A DNA stretch of 64,000 bases, taken from contig NZ_CP025117.1 of NCBI RefSeq assembly GCF_002831645.1, positions 3,859,001-3,923,000 of the forward strand, read 5' to 3'. Below are positions 18,023 through 26,825 of this stretch, piece by piece. Numbering within the stretch: position 1 is the first letter of the stretch; each line of letters starts with the position of its first letter. Under the pieces are notes generated by a model. The model was not told where the DNA came from and did not search any database. It was given only the letters and a program-made list of their open reading frames with translations. Source of the stretch: Olleya sp. Bg11-27. Lineage in GTDB: Bacteria; Bacteroidota; Bacteroidia; Flavobacteriales; Flavobacteriaceae. The translations under genes were made by a program, and so were the position numbers.

Positions 18023-18769
18023 ATGTTTAGACATCAGGGCAAAAGCAGAACTTTAAAACATAATCTGCGAATTGCTACGATTTTATCTTTTGTTGCCGGT
18101 ATTGTAAATGTTTCCGGATTTTTAGCTTTCAAACAATTGACCACTAATGTTACGGGACATTTTGCATTATTTATTAATGACGTCGCTAACTTAGATTTTT
18201 GGAAAGGCACTATTTTTTTCCTTTATATTTTTTCGTTTCTGTTTGGTTCTTTTGTATCTAGTTTCCTAATTGAAAAATATAGAAAAAACAAAAAACTAAA
18301 TGTCTTCGTTGTACCAACAATAATAGAATGTCTGATCTTAATCACTGTTGGTCTTTTAAGTGATTTTATAGTCATTAAACACCCTAATTTAATTATTTGC
18401 TTACTCCTTTTTGCAATGGGACTTCAAAACTCTTTTGTAACCAAAATATCAAATGCAGTCGTGAGAACAACACACCTTACTGGTCTTTTTACCGACTTAG
18501 GCATTGACTTATCTTTAATACTATTCCCTAAATCAGAGAAACAAAAAGAAAAACTAAAAGCAAATATCAAACTTAGAATTTATATCATTTTATTCTTTTT
18601 TGCAGGAGGATTAATGGCTGGTTTTTTATATTCTAGACTAAATTTTAAATTAAACACTTTAATTGTAGGAGCCTTTATTTTATTAATAAGCATCGTTTAT
18701 GATGATGTTAGGTATAGACTAATAATGGCGCGTAGAAAATATAATCAAAGAAAAACAATTAGCCGATAA
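18023..18769 (+). CDS. DUF1275 (YoaK) family membrane protein
   Basis: A 248-residue inner-membrane protein with six hydrophobic segments. The start pattern (ATILSFVAGIVNVSGFLAF, then NVTGH) and the later VRTTHLTGLFTDLG motif are typical of YoaK/DUF1275. The family is a proposed transporter without known substrate. The tail is basic. It is co-directional with the esterase gene, though a functional link is not evident. Confidence 0.82.
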   Translation: MFRHQGKSRTLKHNLRIATILSFVAGIVNVSGFLAFKQLTTNVTGHFALFINDVANLDFWKGTIFFLYIFSFLFGSFVSSFLIEKYRKNKKLNVFVVPTIIECLILITVGLLSDFIVIKHPNLIICLLLFAMGLQNSFVTKISNAVVRTTHLTGLFTDLGIDLSLILFPKSEKQKEKLKANIKLRIYIILFFFAGGLMAGFLYSRLNFKLNTLIVGAFILLISIVYDDVRYRLIMARRKYNQRKTISR

Positions 18770-18990
18770 GAAATCTAAAAATCAACTTGGTTCTAAAACC
18801 TACAATAGTATAAGTGGTAAAAAAACACTATTACCAATACCGAATGATTTTTAATCCATACTTTCGCGTTCTGTATCCACTATTATTTTAGACTTTTATT
18901 GTTTCATAATAAAACAAAAAGTACTAAAAAAGAGCAATACTTATGTAATAACCACAGCATAAAATATAACCAACAACGCATTTTAACCTA

Positions 18991-21129
18991 ATGAAAAAAG
19001 TAATCTCCCTTATTTTTGTGTTTCTTTTCACCTTAAACACATTTGCAAAGACCAATAAAAACTGTAATTCTCTATTTTCAGAAAATCTACCTACAGAATA
19101 CACACTTACCATTAATGTAACTAATGGCTCTGTTTTAAAACTACTTGAAAATGAAATAATAGATCAAGAAACATTTGAAGAAAACACTACAATTAGACTT
19201 ATTACCCGTCCTGCTGTTGGGTACAAATTTTCGCACTGGACTGGTGATATTACTGGAAACAGACTTATTTCGGATATCACTATGACAGGCAATAAAACAG
19301 TTACCGCTGTTTACGAAGTATGGGAACCTGCTACAGGAATACCGGTTCCGGAATTTGGAGTTTTTGAAAATTATCGTATGTATGATGTTGTCGCTAATCG
19401 TAATCCAGAACTGACCTATAATCAAAATACTGAAGGAGGCTATTATACGCACTATATAGATAATACAGATCCAAATGCAACTAACTCTAATAACAATTAT
19501 GGGTCTTTAGCTGTTCCAAGAACATCATTACCAAGCGCTAGTAATATACCTCCAGGTTCTGTCATAGAATATCATGGTATATCATATCCGAGAGGTTATA
19601 CAGTACTTGCACTAACAGGTACCGTGGAGAGACCAATATTTATCCGTGGAGCATCAGCTGATCAACGTGTCACTTTTTCTGGTAACAGTCCTTTTTACAT
19701 GAATAGCGAATATGTTATTATGGAAAATTTAGAATTTGAAATGAGTCTAACTGTTCGTTCTTATAATACTAAACAGGCACATCACGTAGCTGTTAGAAAC
19801 TGTAATACAAAAGCATTATCTGCACTTTCTTGGGAAGACGGTGAATCGTCTGAAGACATTGTGTTTTACTGCAACTATAACAACTCTAATGCTTTTGATC
19901 CTGCTGATGGAATTTTTTCTGAAGCCGATAGTATGGGAATAGGTATTAATGGTAATTCGAACAGAATATGGATTATTGATAACATAATAACAAGAGCCGG
20001 AGGTGATGCTGTAGGAAATGGGCATGCTGCCAATTATACAGCGAAAAATTATTATGTTGGAAGAAATATAATGTATACCTGCGGAGAGAATGCTATAGAT
20101 ATCAAAGAAGTGGATAAAGTCATTGTTTCCGAAAATGTTATGTTTGACTACAACGGTTGGTCTTCAGGTAGTGATGGTTCTGCGATGGTCATGCATTACG
20201 GTCCAACATTATCTCCTAAAAATGTATGGATTTTAAACAATGAGATATTTGAATGTACTTCCACAGGTATTCAGGTTGGTGGTGATCAAGTACATGATGT
20301 CTATATCATTGGGAATTTAATTCATGATATACATAACGATTCTAATACTGCAAAGGGTTATATATCTTGGTCAAGTCAAATGGTTTATATGATTAATAAC
20401 ACGTTTTTTAATGTCGATAATGGTATAAATTCTAGTATTAGTAATCCAACTGCAACACTATTTGCAGTTAATAATATTGTTTCAAATATAAGTCCTAATG
20501 GTTATCATATGTCCATTGGAGGATCAGCACACATGTCTAATTCTGTTTTTGAGAATAATCTTTTTTACCAACCTGATGGGGTTTCTAATATAGAATGGGG
20601 ATCAAACTCATATACGCTTAGTCAATTTATGACAAATACAAGTAAAGGAGCTGGTAGTATTGAAGCTTACCCTATATTTGAAAATTCTGAAAATATTGAT
20701 TTTAGATTACAATCAAATTCACCTGCAATAGATGCTGGTATAGAACATTCTACTTATCAATTATACGAAACGCTTTACGGATTAAACATAAAAAATGATG
20801 CTAATGGCGTCATTAAACCTAATGGTGATTATTTTGATATTGGTGCTTATGAATTCGATTTCTCTAATGATAATTCGCTATCTAATAGTACTTTTTCGAA
20901 TTCTGATATTTACATGTATCCTAATCCTGTCATTGATATATTAGTATTAGAAAACATGTCCAATGTAAGGGACATTTCGATTTTTAATGTCACAGGTCAA
21001 TTAATTAAAAGTATTTCAAATTTGAATAACACAATAAATTTAGATGTATCCCAGCTGATTACAGGCGTTTATTTTATTAAATTCAATACGGCAAATGGAG
21101 TAAGCACAAAAACTTTGATTAAAAAATAA
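18991..21129 (+). CDS. T9SS-secreted right-handed beta-helix protein
   Basis: A 712-residue secreted protein. It has a signal peptide (about 1-19). A small repeat-type domain follows (residues about 35-110, with TRPAVGYKFSHWTGD, like the bacterial InlB B-like repeats). A long parallel beta-helix spans about 190-600, with repeated ENV/NNx/GNx turns such as VIMENLEFEM and VYIIGNLIHDI. The C-terminal part (about 640-712) has MYPNPVIDIL and ends KTLIKK, a type A sorting signal for the type IX system. The helix resembles polysaccharide lyases and glycoside-binding proteins; no catalytic set is obvious. Expected location is the cell surface or outside. Confidence 0.85.
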   Translation: MKKVISLIFVFLFTLNTFAKTNKNCNSLFSENLPTEYTLTINVTNGSVLKLLENEIIDQETFEENTTIRLITRPAVGYKFSHWTGDITGNRLISDITMTGNKTVTAVYEVWEPATGIPVPEFGVFENYRMYDVVANRNPELTYNQNTEGGYYTHYIDNTDPNATNSNNNYGSLAVPRTSLPSASNIPPGSVIEYHGISYPRGYTVLALTGTVERPIFIRGASADQRVTFSGNSPFYMNSEYVIMENLEFEMSLTVRSYNTKQAHHVAVRNCNTKALSALSWEDGESSEDIVFYCNYNNSNAFDPADGIFSEADSMGIGINGNSNRIWIIDNIITRAGGDAVGNGHAANYTAKNYYVGRNIMYTCGENAIDIKEVDKVIVSENVMFDYNGWSSGSDGSAMVMHYGPTLSPKNVWILNNEIFECTSTGIQVGGDQVHDVYIIGNLIHDIHNDSNTAKGYISWSSQMVYMINNTFFNVDNGINSSISNPTATLFAVNNIVSNISPNGYHMSIGGSAHMSNSVFENNLFYQPDGVSNIEWGSNSYTLSQFMTNTSKGAGSIEAYPIFENSENIDFRLQSNSPAIDAGIEHSTYQLYETLYGLNIKNDANGVIKPNGDYFDIGAYEFDFSNDNSLSNSTFSNSDIYMYPNPVIDILVLENMSNVRDISIFNVTGQLIKSISNLNNTINLDVSQLITGVYFIKFNTANGVSTKTLIKK

Positions 21130-21199
21130 AGCTCAAGCTTACTTGTCTTTTACAAGAATCCATGTCATTTTTTATTCACACTAAATCAGCAGCATAATA

Positions 21200-22102
21200 T
21201 TAATACTCGGTTTGCAAAGCACTATGTAAATTATAATGACTAAAATTAAATCCGGAATCTTCTGTTTTTTGGCAACTGACCCTTTGACTTTCAAACAATA
21301 GAATATGCATTTCTCCTAAAATTAAATTCATTACAAATTCAGGAATATTAGGTAAAAGTAATGGACGCTTTAATTGCTTTGCTATCGCCTTAGTTAAATA
21401 GCTATTGGTTTCTGGATTTGGAGCTACACCATTATAAACACCTTCTAATCGATTAGTTAAAACATGTAAAAACAAATTAGCCAAATCAGTAACATGTATC
21501 CAAGATTGCCATTGCTTTCCAGAACCAAATGCCGCCCCCATACCAAATTTAATTGGTTTGGCCATTTCTGGTAAGGCACCTCCTTTTGAGGATAAGACTA
21601 AACCAATTCTTATTTTAGAAACCATTATGTTTAATGTAGAAAAAGCATCTACCGCTTGCTCCCACTGTTCTACCACTTGGCCTAAAAAAGAGGAACTCAC
21701 CTCCGTTGTGTCTTCTGTATAATAATTAGTTAAGGAATTAGGGTAAATACCTATTGCACTAGCGGAAACGATCTGCTTAACTTGATTAGGAGTGTTTTTA
21801 AGCGTGTCAAATAGTAATTGAGACGTTTGGATACGACTTAACAAGATCGTCTTTTTATACGCTTCTGTCCAACGTTTAGAAATACTTGCTCCTACTAAAT
21901 GAATAATGGCATCCACCTCATCTAAACAGTCTTTATCGATTTGGTTATTTGATGGATTCCAATAAAACCCTTTATAGTTTTCGGAATTAGATACTTTCGA
22001 TTGACTAGTGGTTAAATAATTAACAGCAATATTATTTTCGTGACATTGCTTAACAATTTCAGTTCCAATTAATCCTGTTGCTCCTGTAATTAATATGCGC
22101 AT
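21200..22102 (-). CDS. TIGR01777-type NAD(P)-dependent epimerase/sugar nucleotide reductase-like protein
   Basis: A 300-residue short-chain dehydrogenase of the extended type. The N-terminal ITGATGLIGTEI holds the GxxGxxG dinucleotide site. VSASAIGIYPNS supplies the Ser/Tyr region. WQSWIHVTDLANLFLHVL and VYNGVAPNPETN are typical of the TIGR01777 (YfcH) branch. The C-terminal DUF1731-like segment (about 250-298) includes ILGEMHILLFESQRV. The substrate is unknown. It is a single-gene unit convergent with the beta-helix gene. Confidence 0.85.
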   Translation of the reverse strand: MRILITGATGLIGTEIVKQCHENNIAVNYLTTSQSKVSNSENYKGFYWNPSNNQIDKDCLDEVDAIIHLVGASISKRWTEAYKKTILLSRIQTSQLLFDTLKNTPNQVKQIVSASAIGIYPNSLTNYYTEDTTEVSSSFLGQVVEQWEQAVDAFSTLNIMVSKIRIGLVLSSKGGALPEMAKPIKFGMGAAFGSGKQWQSWIHVTDLANLFLHVLTNRLEGVYNGVAPNPETNSYLTKAIAKQLKRPLLLPNIPEFVMNLILGEMHILLFESQRVSCQKTEDSGFNFSHYNLHSALQTEY

Positions 22103-22254
22103 TGTTTTTTATTTAAAAATACAATTTTAGATAGCGACTAATATCCTGTTTAAGTAAGGTTTAACACTAAATAAAAAGAATCACAAGTCATTGATTAAAA
22201 AAGCGATAATGTTATACCTAAATATTAAATCTTAGTTAAGAAACGGCTAGCTAG

Positions 22255-22941
22255 CTAAACCTTTACTGCTCTTAAAATATGACGCTTATTTGGTGGCCCT
22301 GGTAGTCTTTCGACCTTAAAACCGACACTTATCATAGCACGTCTTGCTGCGCCTTGAGCGCAATAAGTAATTAATACACCATTTTTTTTAAGCGCTTCAA
22401 ACATGATTTCAAAAATAGGCGCTGTCCATAATTCTGGCTGAGCCCCCGGACCAAAAGCGTCGTAATAAATGACATCAAATTGATTGCTTATTTTTAGATT
22501 AAAAATATCATGATTTCGTTTCTCGAAAGTAAACTGACTTGAAAGGTGATGTTTTGTCTCCCAAGACACCTCGTGCATGGTTTTAAAAACGGTCTGCTTA
22601 TCCGTTTTCGAAAACAATTCAGGATAGTTTAGTTTTTCCACAATATCTAGTCCCACTGGAAAGGTTTCAATACCAACATAATTTATATTAACAGGCAATG
22701 CTTCTGTTTTTAAAAACGTATTAAAAGCATTAAGACCTGAGCCAAAACCAACTTCTAAAATAGAACAGGATTGTTCTACATCTTGTTCCGTTTCCGAAGA
22801 CAAAACAGAAAACAATCCTGCATTTATGTAGACAAAATTAGACTCTTCTATTGCGCCGTAAGTAGAATGGTATAAAGCATTATACTTAGTATGCAATAAG
22901 GTAGAAGAGCCGTCTTTTGTTAATTCAATTTGTGGTTCCAC
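22255..22941 (-). CDS. mnmD: tRNA mnm5s2U34 methyltransferase MnmD
   Basis: A 228-residue S-adenosylmethionine enzyme that makes the last step of mnm5s2U at the wobble position of tRNAs. Evidence: ILEVGFGSGLNAFNTF (SAM site, about 62-77), YDAFGPGAQPELW and VLITYCAQGAARRAM, all standard in the MnmD half of MnmC. The oxidase domain (MnmC(o)) is absent, as usual in Bacteroidetes. The start is GTG at 22941. The stop TAG of the upstream DUF4920 gene overlaps it by one base (TAGTG), a sign of coupled translation. Confidence 0.9.
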   Translation of the reverse strand: MEPQIELTKDGSSTLLHTKYNALYHSTYGAIEESNFVYINAGLFSVLSSETEQDVEQSCSILEVGFGSGLNAFNTFLKTEALPVNINYVGIETFPVGLDIVEKLNYPELFSKTDKQTVFKTMHEVSWETKHHLSSQFTFEKRNHDIFNLKISNQFDVIYYDAFGPGAQPELWTAPIFEIMFEALKKNGVLITYCAQGAARRAMISVGFKVERLPGPPNKRHILRAVKV

Positions 22942-23459
22942 TATTTTATATCTACTAATAACACACCATCTGCTTCAAAAGAATACGTACGTTTTGGTTC
23001 TGTAATAGCTTCTATCTCTTCTTTAGACGCGCCTTTATCTTCTGCATAGTGACGTTGCTCCTCTACCGGTACTTCTTTAACATAAGCCATACCATTTACA
23101 ATCACTAACTCACCCGCAATATCTTTAGGCATAAAAAAACCATAATCTTTAAATTTGACCATAACTTCATTACCATCTCCTAAATCTGCCGTCATCCAAC
23201 AACCTTTAGCTTGACACACTTCTTTTACTTTTAAAGTTACTTTTGCAGGTATACTATCTCCTGATTTTAAAGTTCTATATTTAGCAATCATCGATTTAGA
23301 AGCCATAGCATCGTTAGCTATAATCTCTTTTCCAAAAGGTTTATAACTAATCGCTTTTGCTCTTTCTTCCGCTGCTTTAACCGCTTCGTCTTTTTTAACG
23401 TCGTTTTTACATCCCACTATTGTCAACAATAATGCAAATAAGATTAAATAATTTTTCAT
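22941..23459 (-). CDS. DUF4920 domain lipoprotein
   Basis: A 172-residue lipoprotein (LLTIVGCKND lipobox, Cys17). After a charged linker comes a compact beta-rich domain with AKVTLKVKEVCQAKGCWMTA. The two Cys are spaced as in metal- or redox-binding sites. It continues MVKFKDYGFFMPKD, as in DUF4920. The family is found in Bacteroidetes and is of unknown function. The cysteine pair and periplasmic place suggest metal binding, which is inference. Its stop overlaps the start of mnmD. Confidence 0.8.
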   Translation of the reverse strand: MKNYLILFALLLTIVGCKNDVKKDEAVKAAEERAKAISYKPFGKEIIANDAMASKSMIAKYRTLKSGDSIPAKVTLKVKEVCQAKGCWMTADLGDGNEVMVKFKDYGFFMPKDIAGELVIVNGMAYVKEVPVEEQRHYAEDKGASKEEIEAITEPKRTYSFEADGVLLVDIK

Positions 23460-23535
23460 TTTGTGTTCTATTAAATTTTGTGATTCAAAGATAGTATTTT
23501 AAGCGCAATAGTATACTTCCTAACATATTATTCTG

Positions 23536-23543
23536 TATTTTTG
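23536..23543 (+). promoter_or_regulatory. -7 promoter element of ilvE
   Basis: TATTTTTG matches TAnnTTTG and lies 24 bp before the ilvE start codon. Confidence 0.5.
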
Positions 23544-23566
23544 TATCTAAATTTTAACCACAATAT

Positions 23567-24634
23567 ATGGCAACTTTAACCAAAAACGATATAAAAATTA
23601 CAAGAACTGAAACGTCTAAAATAAGTTCTATTGATTTTAACAATTTAGCTTTCGGACAGGTGTTTTCTGATCATATGTTGACGTGTGACTATAAAGATGG
23701 TAAATGGCAAATTCCAGAAATCATTCCTTACAGTCCTATAACTTTAGACCCATCTGCTAAGATTTTTCATTATGGACAATCTATTTTTGAGGGCATGAAA
23801 GCTTACAAGGATACGGACGGAGAAGTCTTTATGTTTAGACCACTTGAAAATGTAAAGCGTTTGAATCTATCCGCAAAACGTTTATCAATTCCTGAGTTAC
23901 CAGAAGATTATTTTTATGAAGGTTTAAAAGCACTTTTAGAAGTAGAAAAAGATTGGATTCCTACAGCTGAAGGAAGTTCATTATATATTAGACCTTTTAT
24001 TTTTGCATCAGGTAATGGGTTTCATGCGTCACCTGCAGATGAATATAAATTTATAATTTGTACTGCCCCTTCTGGAGCTTATTTTTCTGGAAAAGTAAAT
24101 GTATTAATTGAAGAAAAATATTCACGTAGTGCTAACGGTGGTGTTGGTTTCGCAAAAGCTGGAGGTAATTATGCTGGGCAATTTTACCCAACTCAGTTAG
24201 CGAAAGCAAAAGGGTATCAACAAGTCATTTGGACGGATGATACGACTCACGAATTTATAGAAGAAGCTGGAGCAATGAACGTTTTTATACGTATCAATGA
24301 CACCTTATTAACTTCGCCTACTAGCGATCGAATTTTAGATGGTATCACCAGAAAAAGTATTTTACAACTCGCAGAAGCCGAAGGTTTAAAAACTGAAGTA
24401 AGAAAAGTAAAAGTTAGCGAATTGGTGGAAGCTTCTAAAAATGGAAGTTTAAAAGAAATGTTTGGCGCTGGTACTGCTGCCGTAATTTCGCCAATTTCCG
24501 GTTTTGGGTTTAGAGATGAAGATTTTGAAATTCCTGAGCAAGAAAACGCTTTTGCATCACAATTAAAAAATCGTATTGTAGACATACAAACTAATAAAGT
24601 AGAAGATCCTTTTGGATGGCGCGTAAAACTGTAA
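23567..24634 (+). CDS. ilvE: Branched-chain amino acid aminotransferase
   Basis: A 355-residue fold-type IV PLP enzyme that interconverts Val, Leu and Ile with their 2-oxo acids, using glutamate/2-oxoglutarate. Motifs seen are HYGQSIFEGMKAY, RPFIFASGNGFHASP, KAGGNYAGQFYPTQLAKAKG (with the likely PLP lysine), EEAGAMNVFIRI and LLTSPTSDRILDGITRKS. The length fits the BCAT group close to eukaryotic forms. It is monocistronic, with a -7 element upstream and a terminator downstream. Confidence 0.95.
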   Translation: MATLTKNDIKITRTETSKISSIDFNNLAFGQVFSDHMLTCDYKDGKWQIPEIIPYSPITLDPSAKIFHYGQSIFEGMKAYKDTDGEVFMFRPLENVKRLNLSAKRLSIPELPEDYFYEGLKALLEVEKDWIPTAEGSSLYIRPFIFASGNGFHASPADEYKFIICTAPSGAYFSGKVNVLIEEKYSRSANGGVGFAKAGGNYAGQFYPTQLAKAKGYQQVIWTDDTTHEFIEEAGAMNVFIRINDTLLTSPTSDRILDGITRKSILQLAEAEGLKTEVRKVKVSELVEASKNGSLKEMFGAGTAAVISPISGFGFRDEDFEIPEQENAFASQLKNRIVDIQTNKVEDPFGWRVKL

Positions 24635-24667
24635 TTCAAGTGTATCGTTTTGTCTAATTTTAGAGTA

Positions 24668-24698
24668 CAAAAAAAGCAACCTAATGGTTGCTTTTTTT
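24668..24698. terminator. Bidirectional terminator of ilvE and the MazG-like gene
   Basis: AAAAAAGCAACC and GGTTGCTTTTTT arms around TAAT, between two convergent genes and about 20-35 bp from each stop. Confidence 0.85.
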
Positions 24699-24717
24699 GT
24701 ACTTATATATCACTAGA

Positions 24718-25104
24718 CTATTTATCTAATATCCCTTTAATATTCGGTTTAAAGTAATTAGGACCTTTTAATACTTTTCCGTCTTCACGATAAATTGGTT
24801 CACCATCTTCTCCTAATTTACTCATGTTACTACGTTGTATTTCGGCAAAGACTTCTTCAATTTTATACTGCATACCATGTTCGATAATTGTACCACATAA
24901 AATATAAAGCATATCTCCTAAAGCATCTGCAACCTCCACTAAGTCATTATTTTGTGCAGCCTCCAAATATTCGGCATTTTCTTCTCGCATTAACTCGAAA
25001 CGTAATTTGTTTTTTGCGTCACCCAAATCTGCCTTTGGTGCCTCTTTATGTCCTATTTTAAAAGCTGTATGAAAAGCTTTTACTGCTTCAATTTTATCTT
25101 GCAT
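24718..25104 (-). CDS. MazG-like/phosphoribosyl-ATP pyrophosphohydrolase domain protein
   Basis: A 128-residue all-alpha NTP pyrophosphatase. The metal-binding pattern is present: RFELMREENAEYLEA (ExxE-type helix), then EVADALGDMLYILCG (ExxD helix). The family removes pyrophosphate from nucleoside triphosphates, often as house cleaning of non-standard nucleotides. It lacks other domains, so it is not HisE/HisI. The start has no rival nearby. It is a single-gene unit. Confidence 0.83.
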   Translation of the reverse strand: MQDKIEAVKAFHTAFKIGHKEAPKADLGDAKNKLRFELMREENAEYLEAAQNNDLVEVADALGDMLYILCGTIIEHGMQYKIEEVFAEIQRSNMSKLGEDGEPIYREDGKVLKGPNYFKPNIKGILDK

Positions 25105-25146
25105 GTAATTGTTGTTTTATTCCTTGATGTTAGTCTTCAGTTTTAG

Positions 25147-25154
25147 TAATTTTG
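25147..25154 (+). promoter_or_regulatory. -7 promoter element of the 61-aa membrane protein gene
   Basis: TAATTTTG fits TAnnTTTG and lies 15 bp before the start codon. Confidence 0.4.
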
Positions 25155-25168
25155 CTTAAAAATAAATT

Positions 25169-25354
25169 ATGTTTAGTAAAGGACAAATGGTTTTTGGAGT
25201 TTTATTCGCTATTGCTTTTATTTTTGTACTCATTAGAATGTACAGAAAGGATTTAAACTTACATAAAGTCCATTTTAAAGGTGTGCTTTGGGTTCTTTTA
25301 GCTTTTCTTGGTTTTATAGGAATGATTGTAGCGATTAAAGTTATTTTTAAATAA
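25169..25354 (+). CDS. Small two-helix membrane protein
   Basis: A 61-residue protein with two hydrophobic segments (about 6-24 and 39-60) joined by a basic loop (RMYRKDLNLHKVHFKG). This gives a hairpin with the loop in the cytoplasm. Promoter, length and composition look like a real small gene. From memory such proteins are kept in Flavobacteriaceae, but the function is unknown. A gap of 59 bp leads to the DUF5723 gene on the same strand. Confidence 0.65.
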   Translation: MFSKGQMVFGVLFAIAFIFVLIRMYRKDLNLHKVHFKGVLWVLLAFLGFIGMIVAIKVIFK

Positions 25355-25413
25355 TAACGAATCCTATTAAAATAAAATGCTTTTATTTGTGCTTAAACCA
25401 AACCTATTTAAGT

Positions 25414-26736
25414 ATGAAAATTGTAAAACCTACTGCTACCATTGTAGCATTTTTATTGTCTTCTTTTTCTTTCTCACAAAGCTATGTTGGATATGCTTCA
25501 GATAATTATTCTGGTATACACGGTGTAATAGACAACCCTTCAAATATTGTTGATTCTAGATTTAAAACAGATATTAATATAATGTCGGGAAGCGTTTTTG
25601 TTGGTAGTGACTATTATGGTCTTGACTTTAGTAATATTTTTGATGAGGATCTAGACATTGATGATAGTACGAATCTTTTTCCTTCTGATAAGAATAACTT
25701 TTTCTCAAATGTTGAGTTTGTCGGACCGTCTTTTATGTTTAACATCGACGAAAAAAATAGTGTTGGTATTATCACTAGAGTGCGTGCTTTTGCTAATGTA
25801 AATAATATTAATGGAGGGTTATACGAAACCTTAAATGAAGAATTTGATGAGGCGTCAGATTTCAACTTTGATTCCAGCAATTTAATTACCAATACTCATG
25901 CTTGGGCTGAGATTGGTTTTGCATATGGTCGTGTTTTATATGATGACACTGACCACTTTTTAAAAGGAGGTATTACTCTTAAATTATTACAAGGTGCTGG
26001 CGTTAACTATTTTAATAGTCCAGGGTTTTCTGGTAGCTATAATGCATCTACCGAAACCATTTCCACTAATGGTAGTATTAATTATGGAAGTACAATTGGT
26101 ATTAATGATGATGATGATTTCGACTTTAATGATCTACACACAGGATTTGGTGCTGATATTGGAGTAACTTATGAATGGAGAAGAGATAATGGCACGGATA
26201 ATAAGGGCCTTAATAAATATCTTTTAAAAGTTGGACTATCAATTACTGATATTGGATCCATTACTTATGATAATGTTACACAATATAGTTTTGACTTAAA
26301 TAATCAAACAGCAAGCACCGTTGGATATGATGACGCTGAAGAATTTTTAGATAACAATTACACTTCTGTGGAAACAACAAGCAAACAAAAAGTAAATTTA
26401 CCTACAGCCTTACGTTTTTCTGCAGATTACCATATAGACAAATCAATATATTTAAGTCTATTAGGTGCCTTTTCTCTAGTTCAAAACAACACTGAATACA
26501 CTAACAAAATAAATAATGCGGTAACTATAGCACCACGAATAGAAACCAAATGGTTTAGTTTTTATTCTCCTGTTAGTTTTAGACAATATCAAGATTTTGC
26601 TTGGGGAGCAGGTTTTAGATTAGGCCCTTTAACTTTAGGTTCCGGATCTATATTATCAAACATGATATCTAAAGAATCTAAAACGGCTGATTTGTATCTT
26701 GGTTTAAAAATTCCTATTTATCAAAGTAAAAACTAA
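25414..26736 (+). CDS. DUF5723 family outer-membrane protein
   Basis: A 440-residue protein with signal peptide (MKIVKPTATIVAFLLSSFSFSQ). Its body is rich in alternating hydrophobic/polar strands, as in beta-barrels. Sequence blocks like GYASDNYSGIHGVIDNPSN and the closing SKTADLYLGLKIPIY fit DUF5723. The start is set at the ATG at 25414, because the in-frame TTG at 25387 would add nine residues before the signal peptide. An Asp-rich loop near residues 228-240 could bind calcium. The role is unknown. Confidence 0.8.
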   Translation: MKIVKPTATIVAFLLSSFSFSQSYVGYASDNYSGIHGVIDNPSNIVDSRFKTDINIMSGSVFVGSDYYGLDFSNIFDEDLDIDDSTNLFPSDKNNFFSNVEFVGPSFMFNIDEKNSVGIITRVRAFANVNNINGGLYETLNEEFDEASDFNFDSSNLITNTHAWAEIGFAYGRVLYDDTDHFLKGGITLKLLQGAGVNYFNSPGFSGSYNASTETISTNGSINYGSTIGINDDDDFDFNDLHTGFGADIGVTYEWRRDNGTDNKGLNKYLLKVGLSITDIGSITYDNVTQYSFDLNNQTASTVGYDDAEEFLDNNYTSVETTSKQKVNLPTALRFSADYHIDKSIYLSLLGAFSLVQNNTEYTNKINNAVTIAPRIETKWFSFYSPVSFRQYQDFAWGAGFRLGPLTLGSGSILSNMISKESKTADLYLGLKIPIYQSKN

Positions 26737-26748
26737 AAATTTATATCA

Positions 26749-26788
26749 TAAAAAAAGCCTTAATCTAAATTTAGATTAAGGCTTTTTT
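26749..26788. terminator. Bidirectional terminator
   Basis: AAAAAAGCCTTAATCTAAA and its inverse form a long perfect stem with A/T runs, between the convergent DUF5723 and M49 genes. Confidence 0.88.
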
Positions 26789-26825
26789 AGTTTTACACTT
26801 CGTTTATTTTAACTACAAACTTAAA